Source: Chryseobacterium panacisoli (lineage in GTDB: Bacteria; Bacteroidota; Bacteroidia; Flavobacteriales; Weeksellaceae). Taken from it: 64,000 nucleotides of DNA. The DNA is taken from assembly GCF_008274625.1 (NCBI RefSeq), contig NZ_VTRU01000001.1, forward strand, positions 124,001 through 188,000, read 5' to 3'. Both the position numbers and the translations under genes were made by a program. Positions 24,906 through 34,139 of the stretch are shown piece after piece. Every line of letters begins with the position of its first letter. Within the stretch, counting starts at the first letter, position 1. Under the pieces are notes generated by a model, which was not told the origin of the DNA, ran no database searches, and saw only the letters and a program-made list of their open reading frames with translations.

Positions 24906-25835
24906 ATGAAGAAAATTTCAATTGTAATTCCCGCCTATAACGAAGAAGGAAACGTTGCCATGATCCATCAGAAAATTAAAAAAGTTTTTGATGGCTTAAG
25001 CAGCTACGACTTTGAAATCATATTTGTAAATGATGGCAGCAGAGACAATACACAACAAAAATTAGAAGAGCTTTCCAACCAATATGAAGAAGTGAAATTT
25101 ATAGAGTTTTCAAGGAATTTTGGTCATCAGCCCGCGGTAAAAGCTGGAATGGACAACGCTCAGGGAAATGCAGTTATTTCGATGGACGGAGACCTTCAGC
25201 ATCCGCCGGAGCTTATTCCGGAAATGATTCAGAAATGGGAAGAAGGCTATGATGTGGTTTTTACTTTCAGGACTTATCCCAAGGAGATATCTTTCTTTAA
25301 AAGAAAAACATCAGACTTATTTTACAAACTTTTATCAAGCCTTTCAGATGTTAATTTGACGAAAGGAGGCGGCTCAGATTTCAGATTACTGGATGCGAGA
25401 GCAGTGGATGTAATGAGAAACTTTAATGAAGATGACTTATTCCTCAGAGGGTTAACGAGCTGGATGGGATTTAAGCAGATAGGAATTGACTTTACTGCTG
25501 CAGAAAGACTTTCAGGAAAAAGCAGCTATAATCTTAAGAAAATGTTCACTTTTGCCTTTACGGGAATTACAGCTTTCAGTGTGAAACCACTGTATCTTGC
25601 AGCATATCTTGGCTTTTTATTTTCCGCGCTTTCAATAGTCGGTTATGGAACATATGTAATTCATTCCTTTATTGCCAAAACAGAGATCTCAGGTTGGGCA
25701 TCATTAATTATGACTATTGTTTTCTTCGGAGGACTTCAATTGATCATCCTCGGAATCATGGGGATTTATTTAGGTAAAATATTTAAACAGGTGAAAGACA
25801 GACCTAATTATATTATTAAAAACAAAAAATTTTAG
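24906..25835 (+). CDS. GT2-family glycosyltransferase (DPM1/GtrB-like)
   Basis: The 309-residue protein has an N-terminal GT-A domain (ISIVIPAYNEEGNVAMIHQK, then FVNDGSRDNTQQKL, and the metal-binding DGDLQHPPELIPEM) and the RNFGHQPAVKAGMD segment. A C-terminal pair of membrane helices (~235-300) completes it. This is the architecture of enzymes that move a sugar from a nucleotide donor to undecaprenyl or dolichyl phosphate. It starts 5 bases after the GT87-like gene, and a deacetylase gene follows with 1 base between. I infer that it makes the lipid-linked sugar used by its neighbour. Confidence 0.9.
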   Translation: MKKISIVIPAYNEEGNVAMIHQKIKKVFDGLSSYDFEIIFVNDGSRDNTQQKLEELSNQYEEVKFIEFSRNFGHQPAVKAGMDNAQGNAVISMDGDLQHPPELIPEMIQKWEEGYDVVFTFRTYPKEISFFKRKTSDLFYKLLSSLSDVNLTKGGGSDFRLLDARAVDVMRNFNEDDLFLRGLTSWMGFKQIGIDFTAAERLSGKSSYNLKKMFTFAFTGITAFSVKPLYLAAYLGFLFSALSIVGYGTYVIHSFIAKTEISGWASLIMTIVFFGGLQLIILGIMGIYLGKIFKQVKDRPNYIIKNKKF

Positions 25836-25836
25836 A

Positions 25837-26613
25837 ATGGTTTTATTGAGTTTTGATATTGAAGAATTTGATATGCCATTAGAATATAAGGGTGAAATTC
25901 CCTTTGAAAAGCAGATTTCAATTTCACAAACAGGATTAGAGAGAATACTTGATATCCTTAAAAAACATAATGCCAAAGCTACCTTCTTTTCTACCGTAGT
26001 TTTTGCAGAAAACAGCAGGCATCTTATTGAAAGACTATTGAGTGAAGGTCATGAACTGGCCTCTCACACCTGGTTTCATTCAGAATTTGAAGACAAACAC
26101 CTGAAAGAATCAAGAGAAAAGCTGGAAGAATTATTTTCTACCAAAGTAACCGGATTAAGAATGCCGAGAATGATGCCTGTAGACGAAAAAAAAGTGGAAA
26201 GAGCAGGGTATTCATACAATTCATCCATCAATCCTACATTTTTGCCGGGAAGATATAATAATTTAAAAGTATCCAGAACCTATTTCAAAGAAGGAAATGT
26301 AACCCAGGTTCCGGCTTCCGTTTCACCTAATTTCAGAATTCCTTTGTTTTGGCTGAGTTTCCACAACTTTCCGTTATCTTTCTATAAAAAACTGGCTTCA
26401 GATACCTTGAAAAAGGACAATTATCTTAATATTTATTTCCATCCATGGGAATTTGCAGAGATCAAAGATGAAGCCTTTAAACTTCCTGGATTTACGGTGA
26501 AAAACTCAGGAAGTGATATGGTGGAAAGATTTGATTCGTTCGTAGGCTGGCTGAAGGCGAAAGGACATACATTCGGTACATTTCAGGAATTTCAAAAACA
26601 GATACAACGATGA
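25837..26613 (+). CDS. polysaccharide deacetylase-family protein
   Basis: The 258-residue protein has a NodB-homology fold. Motif 1 is LLSFDIEEFDMP (the Asp-x-Glu form rather than the usual Asp-Asp), motif 2 is ASHTWFHSEF (the H-x(3)-H metal site), and there is an R-M-P-R segment and the terminal NIYFHPWEF. These features match the DUF3473-type deacetylases found in exopolysaccharide gene clusters. There is no signal peptide, suggesting a cytoplasmic or membrane-associated substrate such as a lipid-linked sugar. Its stop overlaps the start of the next glycosyltransferase gene by 4 bases. Confidence 0.85.
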   Translation: MVLLSFDIEEFDMPLEYKGEIPFEKQISISQTGLERILDILKKHNAKATFFSTVVFAENSRHLIERLLSEGHELASHTWFHSEFEDKHLKESREKLEELFSTKVTGLRMPRMMPVDEKKVERAGYSYNSSINPTFLPGRYNNLKVSRTYFKEGNVTQVPASVSPNFRIPLFWLSFHNFPLSFYKKLASDTLKKDNYLNIYFHPWEFAEIKDEAFKLPGFTVKNSGSDMVERFDSFVGWLKAKGHTFGTFQEFQKQIQR

Positions 26614-27707
26614 AGATTGCCTTTGATGCAAAACGGTTTTTCCACAATACCTCCGGTCTGGGAAATTACTCAAGAGACCTGGTAAGAATACTTTCTGAGT
26701 ATGAACCGGCTCATGAATATCTGTTACTCAACAAAAACAAGTCGGAGCGGGGAAAAGCTATCCTTGAACGCCCGAATGTTCAGTTTATTGAAACCTCAAA
26801 AGGAAACTTTTCACGTCAGCTGAAAATGGGTAAAGATGCCCAAAAGCAAGGAGCAGATATTTTCCATGGTTTATCCGGTGAATTACCTTTAAAATGGGAT
26901 TCAAAACCTATTAAAAAAGTAGTTACCATCCATGATTTGATCTTTGTAAGGTACCCACAATATTATTCTTTTTTTGACAGGAGAATACATTTCTGGAAAT
27001 TTAAAAAAGCAGCTGATATGGCTGATAAGATCATCGCTATTTCAGAACAGACCAAAAGAGATATTATTCAATATTTAAAAGTTCCTGAAAATAAAATTGA
27101 AGTTATTTATCAGGGATGTCATCATGCTTTCAAAGAACAGCAGACTGCAGAGCTTATGCAGGCTGTAAAAGAGAAATTTAAGCTTCCGGAAAGATTTGTA
27201 CTCAATGTTGGAACTATTGAAGACCGCAAAAACCTTTTGAATGTCGTAAAAGCAATCAAGGATACTGAAATCCCTCTTGTTGTGGTTGGCAGAAAGACTA
27301 AATATTACCAGAAAATAGAAAGTTTTCTTAAAAAGAATAAGATGGAAAAGCAGGTGCTCTTTCTGGAAGGCGTTTCTATGGATGAGCTGGCGGCGGTCTA
27401 TAAACTGGCAGATATTTTTGTTTATCCGAGTTTCTTTGAAGGCTTTGGAATCCCTGTTATAGAAGCACTTTTTTCCAAAACAGTTGTTGTTACCAGTAAT
27501 ACAAGCTGCCTGCCTGAAGCAGGAGGAAAAGACTCTGTGTATGTCAATCCGGATAACGACCTTGATATCCGGGCCAAACTAAAGTTTCTCTGGGAAAATG
27601 AATCCGAAAGAAAACGCCGTGAGGAAAAGGGTTTTGAGTTTGTTCAGAAGTTTAATGACGAAGCCATTGCGAAGGAGCTGATGAATTTTTATCAAAAATT
27701 GATCTGA
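26610..27707 (+). CDS. GT4-family glycosyltransferase
   Basis: The 365-residue GT-B enzyme has an N-terminal domain that begins MKIAFDAKRFFHNTSGLGNYSRDLVRIL. A VTIHDLIFVRYPQYYS segment follows, then the C-terminal donor domain with FVLNVGTIEDRKNLLNVVKAI and the nucleotide-sugar motif VYPSFFEGFGIPVIEALFSKT (E-x7-E). It belongs with the mannosyltransferase-like GT4 enzymes. As the last gene of the operon (ATGA overlap with the deacetylase) it likely adds a sugar during assembly of a surface glycan or glycolipid. The acceptor is unknown. Confidence 0.92.
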   Translation: MKIAFDAKRFFHNTSGLGNYSRDLVRILSEYEPAHEYLLLNKNKSERGKAILERPNVQFIETSKGNFSRQLKMGKDAQKQGADIFHGLSGELPLKWDSKPIKKVVTIHDLIFVRYPQYYSFFDRRIHFWKFKKAADMADKIIAISEQTKRDIIQYLKVPENKIEVIYQGCHHAFKEQQTAELMQAVKEKFKLPERFVLNVGTIEDRKNLLNVVKAIKDTEIPLVVVGRKTKYYQKIESFLKKNKMEKQVLFLEGVSMDELAAVYKLADIFVYPSFFEGFGIPVIEALFSKTVVVTSNTSCLPEAGGKDSVYVNPDNDLDIRAKLKFLWENESERKRREEKGFEFVQKFNDEAIAKELMNFYQKLI

Positions 27708-27714
27708 AAAAACT

Positions 27715-27743
27715 TTGCATTTTAAAAATAAATCCTACATTTG
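27715..27743 (+). promoter_or_regulatory. promoter of the histidine operon
   Basis: TTG (27715-27717), an 18-base spacer, then TACATTTG (27736-27743). This is a near-ideal Bacteroidota promoter just after the preceding operon and 16 bases before the leader-peptide ATG, so the RNA 5' end would lie roughly 10 bases ahead of the leader. Confidence 0.85.
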
Positions 27744-27759
27744 CATCATAATTCAAACA

Positions 27760-27810
27760 ATGAAACCAATATTTTTAGCATTACATCATTACTATCATCA
27801 TCTCTGTTAG
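27760..27810 (+). CDS. hisL: histidine operon leader peptide
   Basis: A 16-codon ORF, MKPIFLALHHYYHHLC, has four His codons in six (27784-27801: CAT CAT TAC TAT CAT CAT) and a TAG stop at 27808-27810. It lies between a strong promoter and a hairpin terminator ahead of hisG. This is the classic arrangement of a ribosome-mediated attenuator: scarcity of charged tRNA-His would stall the ribosome on the His run. The peptide itself probably has no other role. The two Tyr codons could add some response to tyrosine. Confidence 0.88.
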   Translation: MKPIFLALHHYYHHLC

Positions 27811-27888
27811 GCGGAATTGATTGATATAAGTTTGTGCTAAAATCAAAAATAATTAAAACCGTCTGAGTAAATAGACGGTTTTTTTGTT
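27809..27888 (+). promoter_or_regulatory. his operon attenuator (terminator and competing antiterminator)
   Basis: The terminator is AAACCGTCT (27856-27864), loop GAGTAAAT, AGACGGTTT (27873-27881), then T residues. An alternative stem pairs AGGCGG (27809-27814) with CCGTCT (27859-27864, one G-U pair), using the left arm of the terminator. A ribosome finishing at the stop codon would cover AGGCGG and allow termination, whereas one stalled at the His codons would leave it free. This reading is inferred from the pairing. Confidence 0.8.
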
Positions 27889-27954
27889 TCCTGAATTCTC
27901 CTCAGAAATTTCAACAGATCAGTTTTTATTTGCTCGGACCTCAAAAAAGGCAAA

Positions 27955-28812
27955 ATGAGTAAATTAAAAATTGCAATCCAAAAAAGCGGCCGGCTTTACG
28001 AAGAATCCCTACAGCTTCTCAAAGACTGTGGAATCTTCGTCAACAACGGTAAAGACCAACTCAAAGTTTCAGTAGATAACTTTCCGATGGAAATCATGTA
28101 TCTTCGGAATTCAGACATCCCGCAATATCTGGAAGATGGAGTGGTAGATGTTGCTATTCTCGGGGAAAATCTACTGATTGAAAAAGGCAAAAATATCATC
28201 ACAATCCAGAAACTCGGATTTTCAAAATGCCGTGTTTCACTGGCTGTTCCCAAAGAAATTGAGACAGATGAGATCTCTTATTTCCAGGGTAAAAAAATTG
28301 CTACCTCTTACCCCAATACTCTCAAAAGCTTTTTAGAAAAAAAAGGAGTTGTATCAGACATTCACGTTATCTCAGGTTCTGTAGAAATTGCACCTAATAT
28401 CGGCCTGGCAGATGGAATATGTGATATTGTAAGCTCCGGAAGTACCTTATTCAAAAACGGATTAAGAGAAACGGTTACTTTGCTGAAATCGGAGGCTGTT
28501 TTAGCTCAGACGCCTCAGTTATCAACGGAAAAAGAAGCCATTCTTGAAAAATTTGTATTCAGGATCAAAGCTGTTTTAAAAGCAAAAAATTCAAAATACA
28601 TTCTGATGAATGTTCCCAACGAAAAAATCCAGAAAGTAGCTGATGTTCTTCCTGTGCTGAAGAGTCCTACAGTCATTCCATTGGCGGAAGAAGGCTGGAG
28701 CAGTATTCATTCTGTGATTGATGAAGAGCGTTTCTGGGAAGTGATCGATGAGCTGAAAGAAAATGGAGCACAGGATATTCTAATCATCCCGATTGATAAA
28801 ATGGTTATTTAA
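27955..28812 (+). CDS. hisG: ATP phosphoribosyltransferase, long form
   Basis: The 285-residue enzyme catalyses the first step of histidine synthesis, ATP plus PRPP to phosphoribosyl-ATP. The start LKIAIQKSGRLYEESLQLLKDCG and the PRPP-site segment DGICDIVSSGSTLFKNGLRE are clear. A C-terminal ~75-residue ACT-like domain (KYILMNVPNEKIQKVADVLPVL ... DILIIPIDKMV) marks the long HisG type, which is self-sufficient and feedback-inhibited by histidine. It is the first structural gene after the attenuator. Confidence 0.97.
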   Translation: MSKLKIAIQKSGRLYEESLQLLKDCGIFVNNGKDQLKVSVDNFPMEIMYLRNSDIPQYLEDGVVDVAILGENLLIEKGKNIITIQKLGFSKCRVSLAVPKEIETDEISYFQGKKIATSYPNTLKSFLEKKGVVSDIHVISGSVEIAPNIGLADGICDIVSSGSTLFKNGLRETVTLLKSEAVLAQTPQLSTEKEAILEKFVFRIKAVLKAKNSKYILMNVPNEKIQKVADVLPVLKSPTVIPLAEEGWSSIHSVIDEERFWEVIDELKENGAQDILIIPIDKMVI

Positions 28813-28830
28813 ATGTTGATTATGATACTG

Positions 28831-28977
28831 TTTTAAGGCGCAAAGATTTTATCACCGATAAAATTTAATGCCGCTTTAAGTAAAAAATATAGCTCAGGCA
28901 CTTGCTGAAAATCTTAGATTTTCTTGCGCCTTAATAAAAAAGAAACACCATTAAAAACCTTGCGCCTTTGCGTTTTT
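28831..28977. repeat. intergenic hairpin repeat, copy 1 (hisG-hisD gap)
   Basis: The segment starts TTTTAAGGCGCAAAGATTTTATC and contains TTGCTGAAAATCTTAGATTTTC before TTGCGCCTTAA, so its ends (AAGGCGCAA / TTGCGCCTT) are inverted. It closes with CCTTGCGCCTTTGCGTTT. The same succession of blocks occurs in copy 2 at 30372. It lies inside the transcript without a supported ORF. Confidence 0.75.
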
Positions 28978-29048
28978 AAAAAAGCATTTAAAACCCTGTA
29001 AATTAATCACTTTATATCATAAAAGGCCCTTAAATTTAAAATAATACA

Positions 29049-30323
29049 ATGAAAATATACAGATATCCCACGAAAGACACTTGGAAAGACTTGGTAAAGC
29101 GCCCTGTTTTGGAGCAGAAGGAAATTTCAGGGCTCATCACAGAAATTTTTGCAGAAGTTGCAAAAAACGGAGATAAAGCTTTAATAGAATTCAACAGAAA
29201 GTTTGATAAAGCAGAAACTTTAACGATTAAAGTATCTGATGTAGAAATTCAAGAGGCAGGAAAGCAGATTAATGATGAACTGAAACAGGCCATTCAAGAG
29301 GCAAAAGAAAATATTTCCATATTTCACGCTTCTCAAAAGCAGGAGATACAAAAAATCGAGACAACAAAAGGAGTGGTCTGCTGGCGCGAAAACCGGGCTG
29401 TAGAAAGAGTTGGAATTTATATTCCGGGAGGAACAGCTCCTTTGTTTTCTACAGTGCTGATGCTTGCTGTGCCCGCAAATCTGGCAGGCTGTAAAGAAAT
29501 TATTCTGTGTACACCACCGGATAAGAACGGAAATATTAATCCTGCAATCCTTTATGCAGCAAAGCTTTGCGGAGTTTCGGAAATCTTTAAAACCGGCGGA
29601 GCACAGGCTGTTGCTGCCATGACTTTTGGAACAGAGAGCATTCCTGCAGTCAATAAAATTTTCGGTCCCGGAAATCAGTTTGTGGTAGCGGCAAAAGAAT
29701 ATGCACAACGTTTTGGAGTAGCCATTGATATGCCAGCCGGTCCGAGTGAAGTTCTTGTTATAGCCGACGATCAGGCTGTTCCTGAATTTTGCGCTGCGGA
29801 TCTTCTTTCACAGGCAGAACATGGAAGTGACAGCCAGGTTGTTTTTATTACGACAGACCTTAAAGTATTTGAAGAGACAGTAGAAGCTGTTGATAAGCAG
29901 ATCAGAGACTTACCAAGAAATGAATTTGCAGGGCAGGCTTTGGAAAACAGCTCTTTTATTTTAATGAATTCTCTGGACGATGCTCTTGAATTCAGCAATC
30001 TTTATGCTCCGGAACACCTTATTCTGGCAGTCAGCAATTTTGAAAGATATATTCCGGAGGTTCAGAATGCAGGGTCTGTTTTCCTTGGAAACTATTCCTG
30101 TGAGAGTGCGGGAGATTATGCCAGCGGAACCAATCACACACTTCCTACCAATGCTTATGCAAAAAATTATAGTGGAGTATCGCTGGATAGCTTTGTAAAA
30201 AAAATAACATTTCAGCATCTTTCAAAGGAAGGTCTTCAGAATCTGGGAAAAACAATAGAGCTCATGGCAGAAGCAGAAGGTCTGTTTGCCCACAAAAATG
30301 CAGTATCCATAAGATTAAAATAA
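29049..30323 (+). CDS. hisD: histidinol dehydrogenase
   Basis: The 424-residue zinc enzyme oxidises histidinol to histidine in two NAD-dependent steps, the last step of the pathway. Recognisable segments are GVVCWRENRAVERVGIYIPGG, the NAD-binding TGGAQAVAAMTFGT and KIFGPGNQFVVAAKEYA, the zinc/catalytic region LLSQAEHGSDSQVVF, and NLYAPEHLIL with the catalytic Glu-His pair. The glycine-rich SAGDYASGTNHTLPT near the end is also typical. It stands between two repeat-bearing gaps but is intact. Confidence 0.97.
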   Translation: MKIYRYPTKDTWKDLVKRPVLEQKEISGLITEIFAEVAKNGDKALIEFNRKFDKAETLTIKVSDVEIQEAGKQINDELKQAIQEAKENISIFHASQKQEIQKIETTKGVVCWRENRAVERVGIYIPGGTAPLFSTVLMLAVPANLAGCKEIILCTPPDKNGNINPAILYAAKLCGVSEIFKTGGAQAVAAMTFGTESIPAVNKIFGPGNQFVVAAKEYAQRFGVAIDMPAGPSEVLVIADDQAVPEFCAADLLSQAEHGSDSQVVFITTDLKVFEETVEAVDKQIRDLPRNEFAGQALENSSFILMNSLDDALEFSNLYAPEHLILAVSNFERYIPEVQNAGSVFLGNYSCESAGDYASGTNHTLPTNAYAKNYSGVSLDSFVKKITFQHLSKEGLQNLGKTIELMAEAEGLFAHKNAVSIRLK

Positions 30324-30371
30324 TAAAATGTTGGAAAACGCGAAGACGCAAAAAGGATATAATTGGAGTAT

Positions 30372-30520
30372 GTTTTAAGACGCAAGGATTTTATCTGCGA
30401 TAAAATTGAATAATGTATATAAAAACATAAAATAAAATTCAGCCCTTTGCTGAAAATCTTCGATTTTCTCGCGCCTTAAAAAAAGCAAAAAAATTAAAAA
30501 ACTTTGCGCCTTTGCGTTTA
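30372..30520. repeat. intergenic hairpin repeat, copy 2 (hisD-hisC gap)
   Basis: The blocks match copy 1: TTTTAAGACGCAAGGATTTTATC, GCGATAAAATT, TTTGCTGAAAATCTTCGATTTTC, TCGCGCCTTAAA, and the closing CTTTGCGCCTTTGCGTTTA. The copies are imperfect (about the same length, with scattered differences and a different middle), so they are family members rather than a recent duplication. Confidence 0.75.
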
Positions 30521-30710
30521 TCCAAAAAAGAATTGAACTATTAAGAAAATAAAGGTTTTAAATAGAGTTAAGATTCAAATACATTTGAATTCAGCTTACG
30601 GCTTAATAAAGATCTGAAGATATTTTCTTCGCTATTCTTAATAACTCAATTCATCTTAATGGTTTAAAAACGATTTTTATATCGAATCATTTTTTAAGAA
30701 AATCAAGACA
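30521..30710. other. AT-rich leader before hisC
   Basis: This is non-coding sequence between repeat copy 2 and hisC. It contains TCAAATACATTTGA, a palindrome, and A/T-rich sequence. I see no convincing terminator, so read-through into hisC is likely; no clear internal promoter is visible either. Confidence 0.4.
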
Positions 30711-31742
30711 ATGAAAAATAACAGTATCAAAACTTTAGTAAGAGAAAATATATTACAATTACAGCCCTACATTAGTTTCAGAGATCACAATGAATTTAAT
30801 GTTCCAGTTATGCTGGATGCTAATGAAAGCCCTTTCGGGGAATGTAACCGCTATCCGGATTCTACCCAGAAAACACTTAAAAACAAACTTGCAGAGCTTA
30901 AAAAACTTTCTCCCTCACAGATCGCCATAGGAAACGGAAGTGATGAGCTGATAGACCTTATCATTAAAATTTTCTGTGAGCCTAAAAAAGATGCCATTCT
31001 GATGATGAATCCGTCATTTGCAATGTATGGCTTCTATGCAGCAATTAATGAAAATAGGGTCTTGAAACTGAATTTGGATGAAAATTTTGAAATCGTAAAG
31101 GACAATTTCTTACACACGGTTGAAGATCCTTCATTGAAAATTTTCTTTTTATGCTCACCCAATAACCCTACCGGAAACAGTATTGATGATATTGAATTTT
31201 ATCTTCAGGATTTCAACGGAATTGTAGTAGTTGATGAAGCTTATGTTGAATTTTCAGGAAAAAAATCAAGCTTAGAGCTGCTGGATCAATATTCTAACTT
31301 AATTGTACTGCAAACTTTTTCTAAAGCATGGGGAATTGCGGGAGCGAGAGTAGGAATGGCTTATGCATCCGAAGAAATTATCAGTCTGATCAATACGGTT
31401 AAAGCACCCTACAATGTGAATGTATTAAGCCAGGAGCTGATTTTGAAGACATTGGATGATGAAAACAGACTTCAGGACAATGTAAATAATATTCTGGAAG
31501 AAAGAACATGGTTGCAGGAGCAGTTTAACGAAATTGAATGTATTGCTAAAGTATTTTCAACGGATGCCAATTTCTTCCTGATCAGAATGAAAAATGTTGA
31601 CAACGTATATAGAAAAATGCTTGAAGAAGAGATTTTAACCAGCAGAAGAGATCCGGCCATTCCTGGATGTATCAGAATTAATGTTGGAAATCGTACAGAA
31701 AATGAAAAATTAATTAACCTTTTGAAAAGTATTCAACAATGA
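30711..31742 (+). CDS. hisC: histidinol-phosphate aminotransferase
   Basis: The 343-residue PLP enzyme of aminotransferase fold type I moves the amino group of glutamate onto imidazole-acetol phosphate. Visible motifs are [10 protein letters not shown] near residue 35, [23 protein letters not shown] (the Asn that contacts PLP), [11 protein letters not shown], and the PLP lysine Lys205 in [15 protein letters not shown], with RINVGN near the end for the phosphate. Its stop overlaps the hisB start (ATGA). Confidence 0.96.
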   Translation: MKNNSIKTLVRENILQLQPYISFRDHNEFNVPVMLDANESPFGECNRYPDSTQKTLKNKLAELKKLSPSQIAIGNGSDELIDLIIKIFCEPKKDAILMMNPSFAMYGFYAAINENRVLKLNLDENFEIVKDNFLHTVEDPSLKIFFLCSPNNPTGNSIDDIEFYLQDFNGIVVVDEAYVEFSGKKSSLELLDQYSNLIVLQTFSKAWGIAGARVGMAYASEEIISLINTVKAPYNVNVLSQELILKTLDDENRLQDNVNNILEERTWLQEQFNEIECIAKVFSTDANFFLIRMKNVDNVYRKMLEEEILTSRRDPAIPGCIRINVGNRTENEKLINLLKSIQQ

Positions 31743-32833
31743 AAAAAGTACTCTTTATAGACCGTGACGGAACGCTGATTATTGAACCTCCCACAGATTT
31801 TCAGGTAGATTCTCTGGAAAAGCTTGAGTTTTATCCTGGCGTTTTCCAAAATCTTTCAAAAATTGTTAATGAGCTGGATTATGAATTGGTAATGGTAACC
31901 AATCAGGATGGGTTGGGAACGGACAGTTTTCCCGAAGAAAATTTTTTAAAACCTCATGCAAAAATGGTACAGGCATTCGAAAATGAAGGAATTATTTTTA
32001 GTGATATTTTAATTGATAAAAGCTTTGAACACGAAAACCTTCCTACACGGAAACCAGGAATAGGAATGCTGGGAAAATACATGTATGGTAATTATGATCT
32101 GGAAAATTCATATGTAATTGGTGATCGAAGTACAGACGTTCAACTTGCTAAAAATATGAATTGTAGAGCTATTTATCTTAATCAAAACTTTAATGAGGAA
32201 GCTGAACTGTCTGCAACAAAATGGTCCGAGATTTATCAGTTCTTAAAATCAGGAATGAGAAAAGCTAAAGTCTCCCGTACAACCAATGAAACAGATATTA
32301 AAATTGAAGTTAATCTTGATGGAAACGGACGTTCAGATATTTCTACGGGGCTTCACTTTTTTGATCACATGCTGGATCAGATTGCGAGACACGGCAATAT
32401 GGATCTTTCCATTAAAGTAAACGGAGATCTTGCCGTAGATGAGCACCACACGATAGAAGATACAGGAATTGTACTGGGAGAAGCTATTTTAAAAGCTTTA
32501 GGAAAGAAAAAAGGGATCGAACGATATGGTTTCCTGCTTCCAATGGATGACTGCCTTTCTCAGGTGGCTATTGATTTTGGCGGCAGACCCTGGTTGGTGT
32601 GGGATGCTCCGTTTAAAAGAGAAAAGATTGGGGATATGCCTACCGAAATGTTTTTTCACTTTTTTAAATCCTTTACAGATGCTTCAAAATGCAATCTGAA
32701 TATCAAAGCAGAAGGAGACAATGAGCACCACAAAATTGAATCTATCTTTAAAGCCTTTGCAAAAGCCGTTAAAATGGCAGTGAATCAATCGGATACTAAT
32801 TACAGTCTGCCTTCTACAAAAGGAAGTTTATAA
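31739..32833 (+). CDS. hisB: bifunctional histidinol-phosphatase / imidazoleglycerol-phosphate dehydratase
   Basis: The 364-residue fusion has an N-terminal HAD phosphatase (residues ~1-165: [53 protein letters not shown]). The dehydratase follows (~175-364: [48 protein letters not shown], with the duplicated His-rich manganese sites). The fused form is known from Enterobacteria and Bacteroidota. It carries out the steps before and after HisC. It overlaps hisC by 4 bases and leads hisH by 2. Confidence 0.97.
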   Translation: MKKVLFIDRDGTLIIEPPTDFQVDSLEKLEFYPGVFQNLSKIVNELDYELVMVTNQDGLGTDSFPEENFLKPHAKMVQAFENEGIIFSDILIDKSFEHENLPTRKPGIGMLGKYMYGNYDLENSYVIGDRSTDVQLAKNMNCRAIYLNQNFNEEAELSATKWSEIYQFLKSGMRKAKVSRTTNETDIKIEVNLDGNGRSDISTGLHFFDHMLDQIARHGNMDLSIKVNGDLAVDEHHTIEDTGIVLGEAILKALGKKKGIERYGFLLPMDDCLSQVAIDFGGRPWLVWDAPFKREKIGDMPTEMFFHFFKSFTDASKCNLNIKAEGDNEHHKIESIFKAFAKAVKMAVNQSDTNYSLPSTKGSL

Positions 32834-32835
32834 AT

Positions 32836-33414
32836 ATGATAGCCATAATAAAATACAACGGCGGAAATGTAAACTCTGTTCAGAACGCCCTCAACAGACT
32901 CAATATCGACTCAGTGATTACTGATGACCCTGAAAAGATTTTAAAAGCCGATAAAGTAATTTTTCCCGGAGTGGGAGAAGCTTCCTCAACAATGAAACTG
33001 CTGAAGGAAAGAGAACTTGATCTCCTGATTCCGTGCCTTACACAGCCTGTTTTAGGAATATGCTTGGGAATGCAGCTGATGTGCAAAGAAAATGAGGAAG
33101 GAAATACGGAAGGAATGGGGATTTTTGATATCAATGTGAGAAAATTCCCGGCAAAAGATATTGTTCCGCATATGGGCTGGAACACCGTTTCGGGACAGAC
33201 CTCATCACTATTTTCAAGAATTGAAAAAAGCAGTGATGTTTATTTTGTTCACAGCTATTATTGTGAACTTTCAGACTTTACAACATCTGTTTGTGATTAT
33301 ATTCTGCCATTCAGTGCCTCATTACAGAAAGATAATTTCTATGCAGTGCAGTTTCACCCTGAAAAATCAGGAATCGTAGGAAATCAGATCGTTAAGAACT
33401 TTATAAATTTATAA
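32836..33414 (+). CDS. hisH: imidazole glycerol phosphate synthase, glutaminase subunit
   Basis: The 192-residue class I glutamine amidotransferase begins [19 protein letters not shown]. The nucleophile is Cys76 in [11 protein letters not shown], the oxyanion strand is VIFPGVGEA, and the His-Glu of the triad is in QFHPEKSG near residue 172. It produces ammonia for HisF, its partner encoded two genes downstream. Its stop codon shares one base with the hisA start (TAATG), so translation is coupled. Confidence 0.96.
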   Translation: MIAIIKYNGGNVNSVQNALNRLNIDSVITDDPEKILKADKVIFPGVGEASSTMKLLKERELDLLIPCLTQPVLGICLGMQLMCKENEEGNTEGMGIFDINVRKFPAKDIVPHMGWNTVSGQTSSLFSRIEKSSDVYFVHSYYCELSDFTTSVCDYILPFSASLQKDNFYAVQFHPEKSGIVGNQIVKNFINL

Positions 33415-34139
33415 TGATGAAAATAATTCCGGCTATTGATATTATCGACGGCAAATGTGTCCGTTTGTCAAAAGGAGATTACAACACAAAGAAAATATAC
33501 AATGAAAATCCTGTAGAAGTGGCAAAAGAATTTGAGCGTTTTGGGATTCAGTTTCTTCATCTGGTGGATCTTGATGGGGCAAAATCAAAGCATATTGTCA
33601 ACCAGAAAGTACTGGAAGACATTGCTCATTCTACGTCGTTGCATATCGACTTTGGAGGAGGCCTGAAAACTCAGGAGGATATTGAAACAGCCTTTAATTC
33701 CGGAGCAAAGCAAATTACTTTAGGAAGTATTGCGGTTCAGAACCCGGAATTCTGTTTTAAAATGTTACAAAAGTATGGTGCTGAAAAAATTATTTTGGGA
33801 GCTGACTGTGAAAACAGAAAGATTAAGACCTCAGGATGGCTGGAAGAAAGTGACAATGATATCATTGATTTTATTCTTCAGTATCAGGAAAAAGGAATGC
33901 AGACCGCGATATGTACTGATATTGCAAAGGATGGTATGCTGGAAGGTCCTTCAACTGGACTCTATATTGAGATTTTATATAAAACATCAGTTCAGCTGGT
34001 AGCAAGCGGAGGGATTTCAGGGATCGCTGATGTCTATAAAATGAAAGATATCGGCTGTGCTGGAACAATCATCGGGAAAGCAATTTATGAGGGAAAAATA
34101 AGCTTACAACAACTTCAAAACTTTATTGAAAATGCTTAA
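33414..34139 (+). CDS. hisA: phosphoribosyl-formimino-AICAR ribotide isomerase
   Basis: The 241-residue TIM barrel performs the Amadori rearrangement step. It begins [22 protein letters not shown] with the catalytic Asp9. The second catalytic Asp is in [16 protein letters not shown], and the phosphate sites are DFGGGLKT and VASGGISG. It shares one base with hisH and overlaps the hisF start by 8 bases. It resembles HisF by ancient duplication but carries HisA-specific residues. Confidence 0.96.
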   Translation: MMKIIPAIDIIDGKCVRLSKGDYNTKKIYNENPVEVAKEFERFGIQFLHLVDLDGAKSKHIVNQKVLEDIAHSTSLHIDFGGGLKTQEDIETAFNSGAKQITLGSIAVQNPEFCFKMLQKYGAEKIILGADCENRKIKTSGWLEESDNDIIDFILQYQEKGMQTAICTDIAKDGMLEGPSTGLYIEILYKTSVQLVASGGISGIADVYKMKDIGCAGTIIGKAIYEGKISLQQLQNFIENA

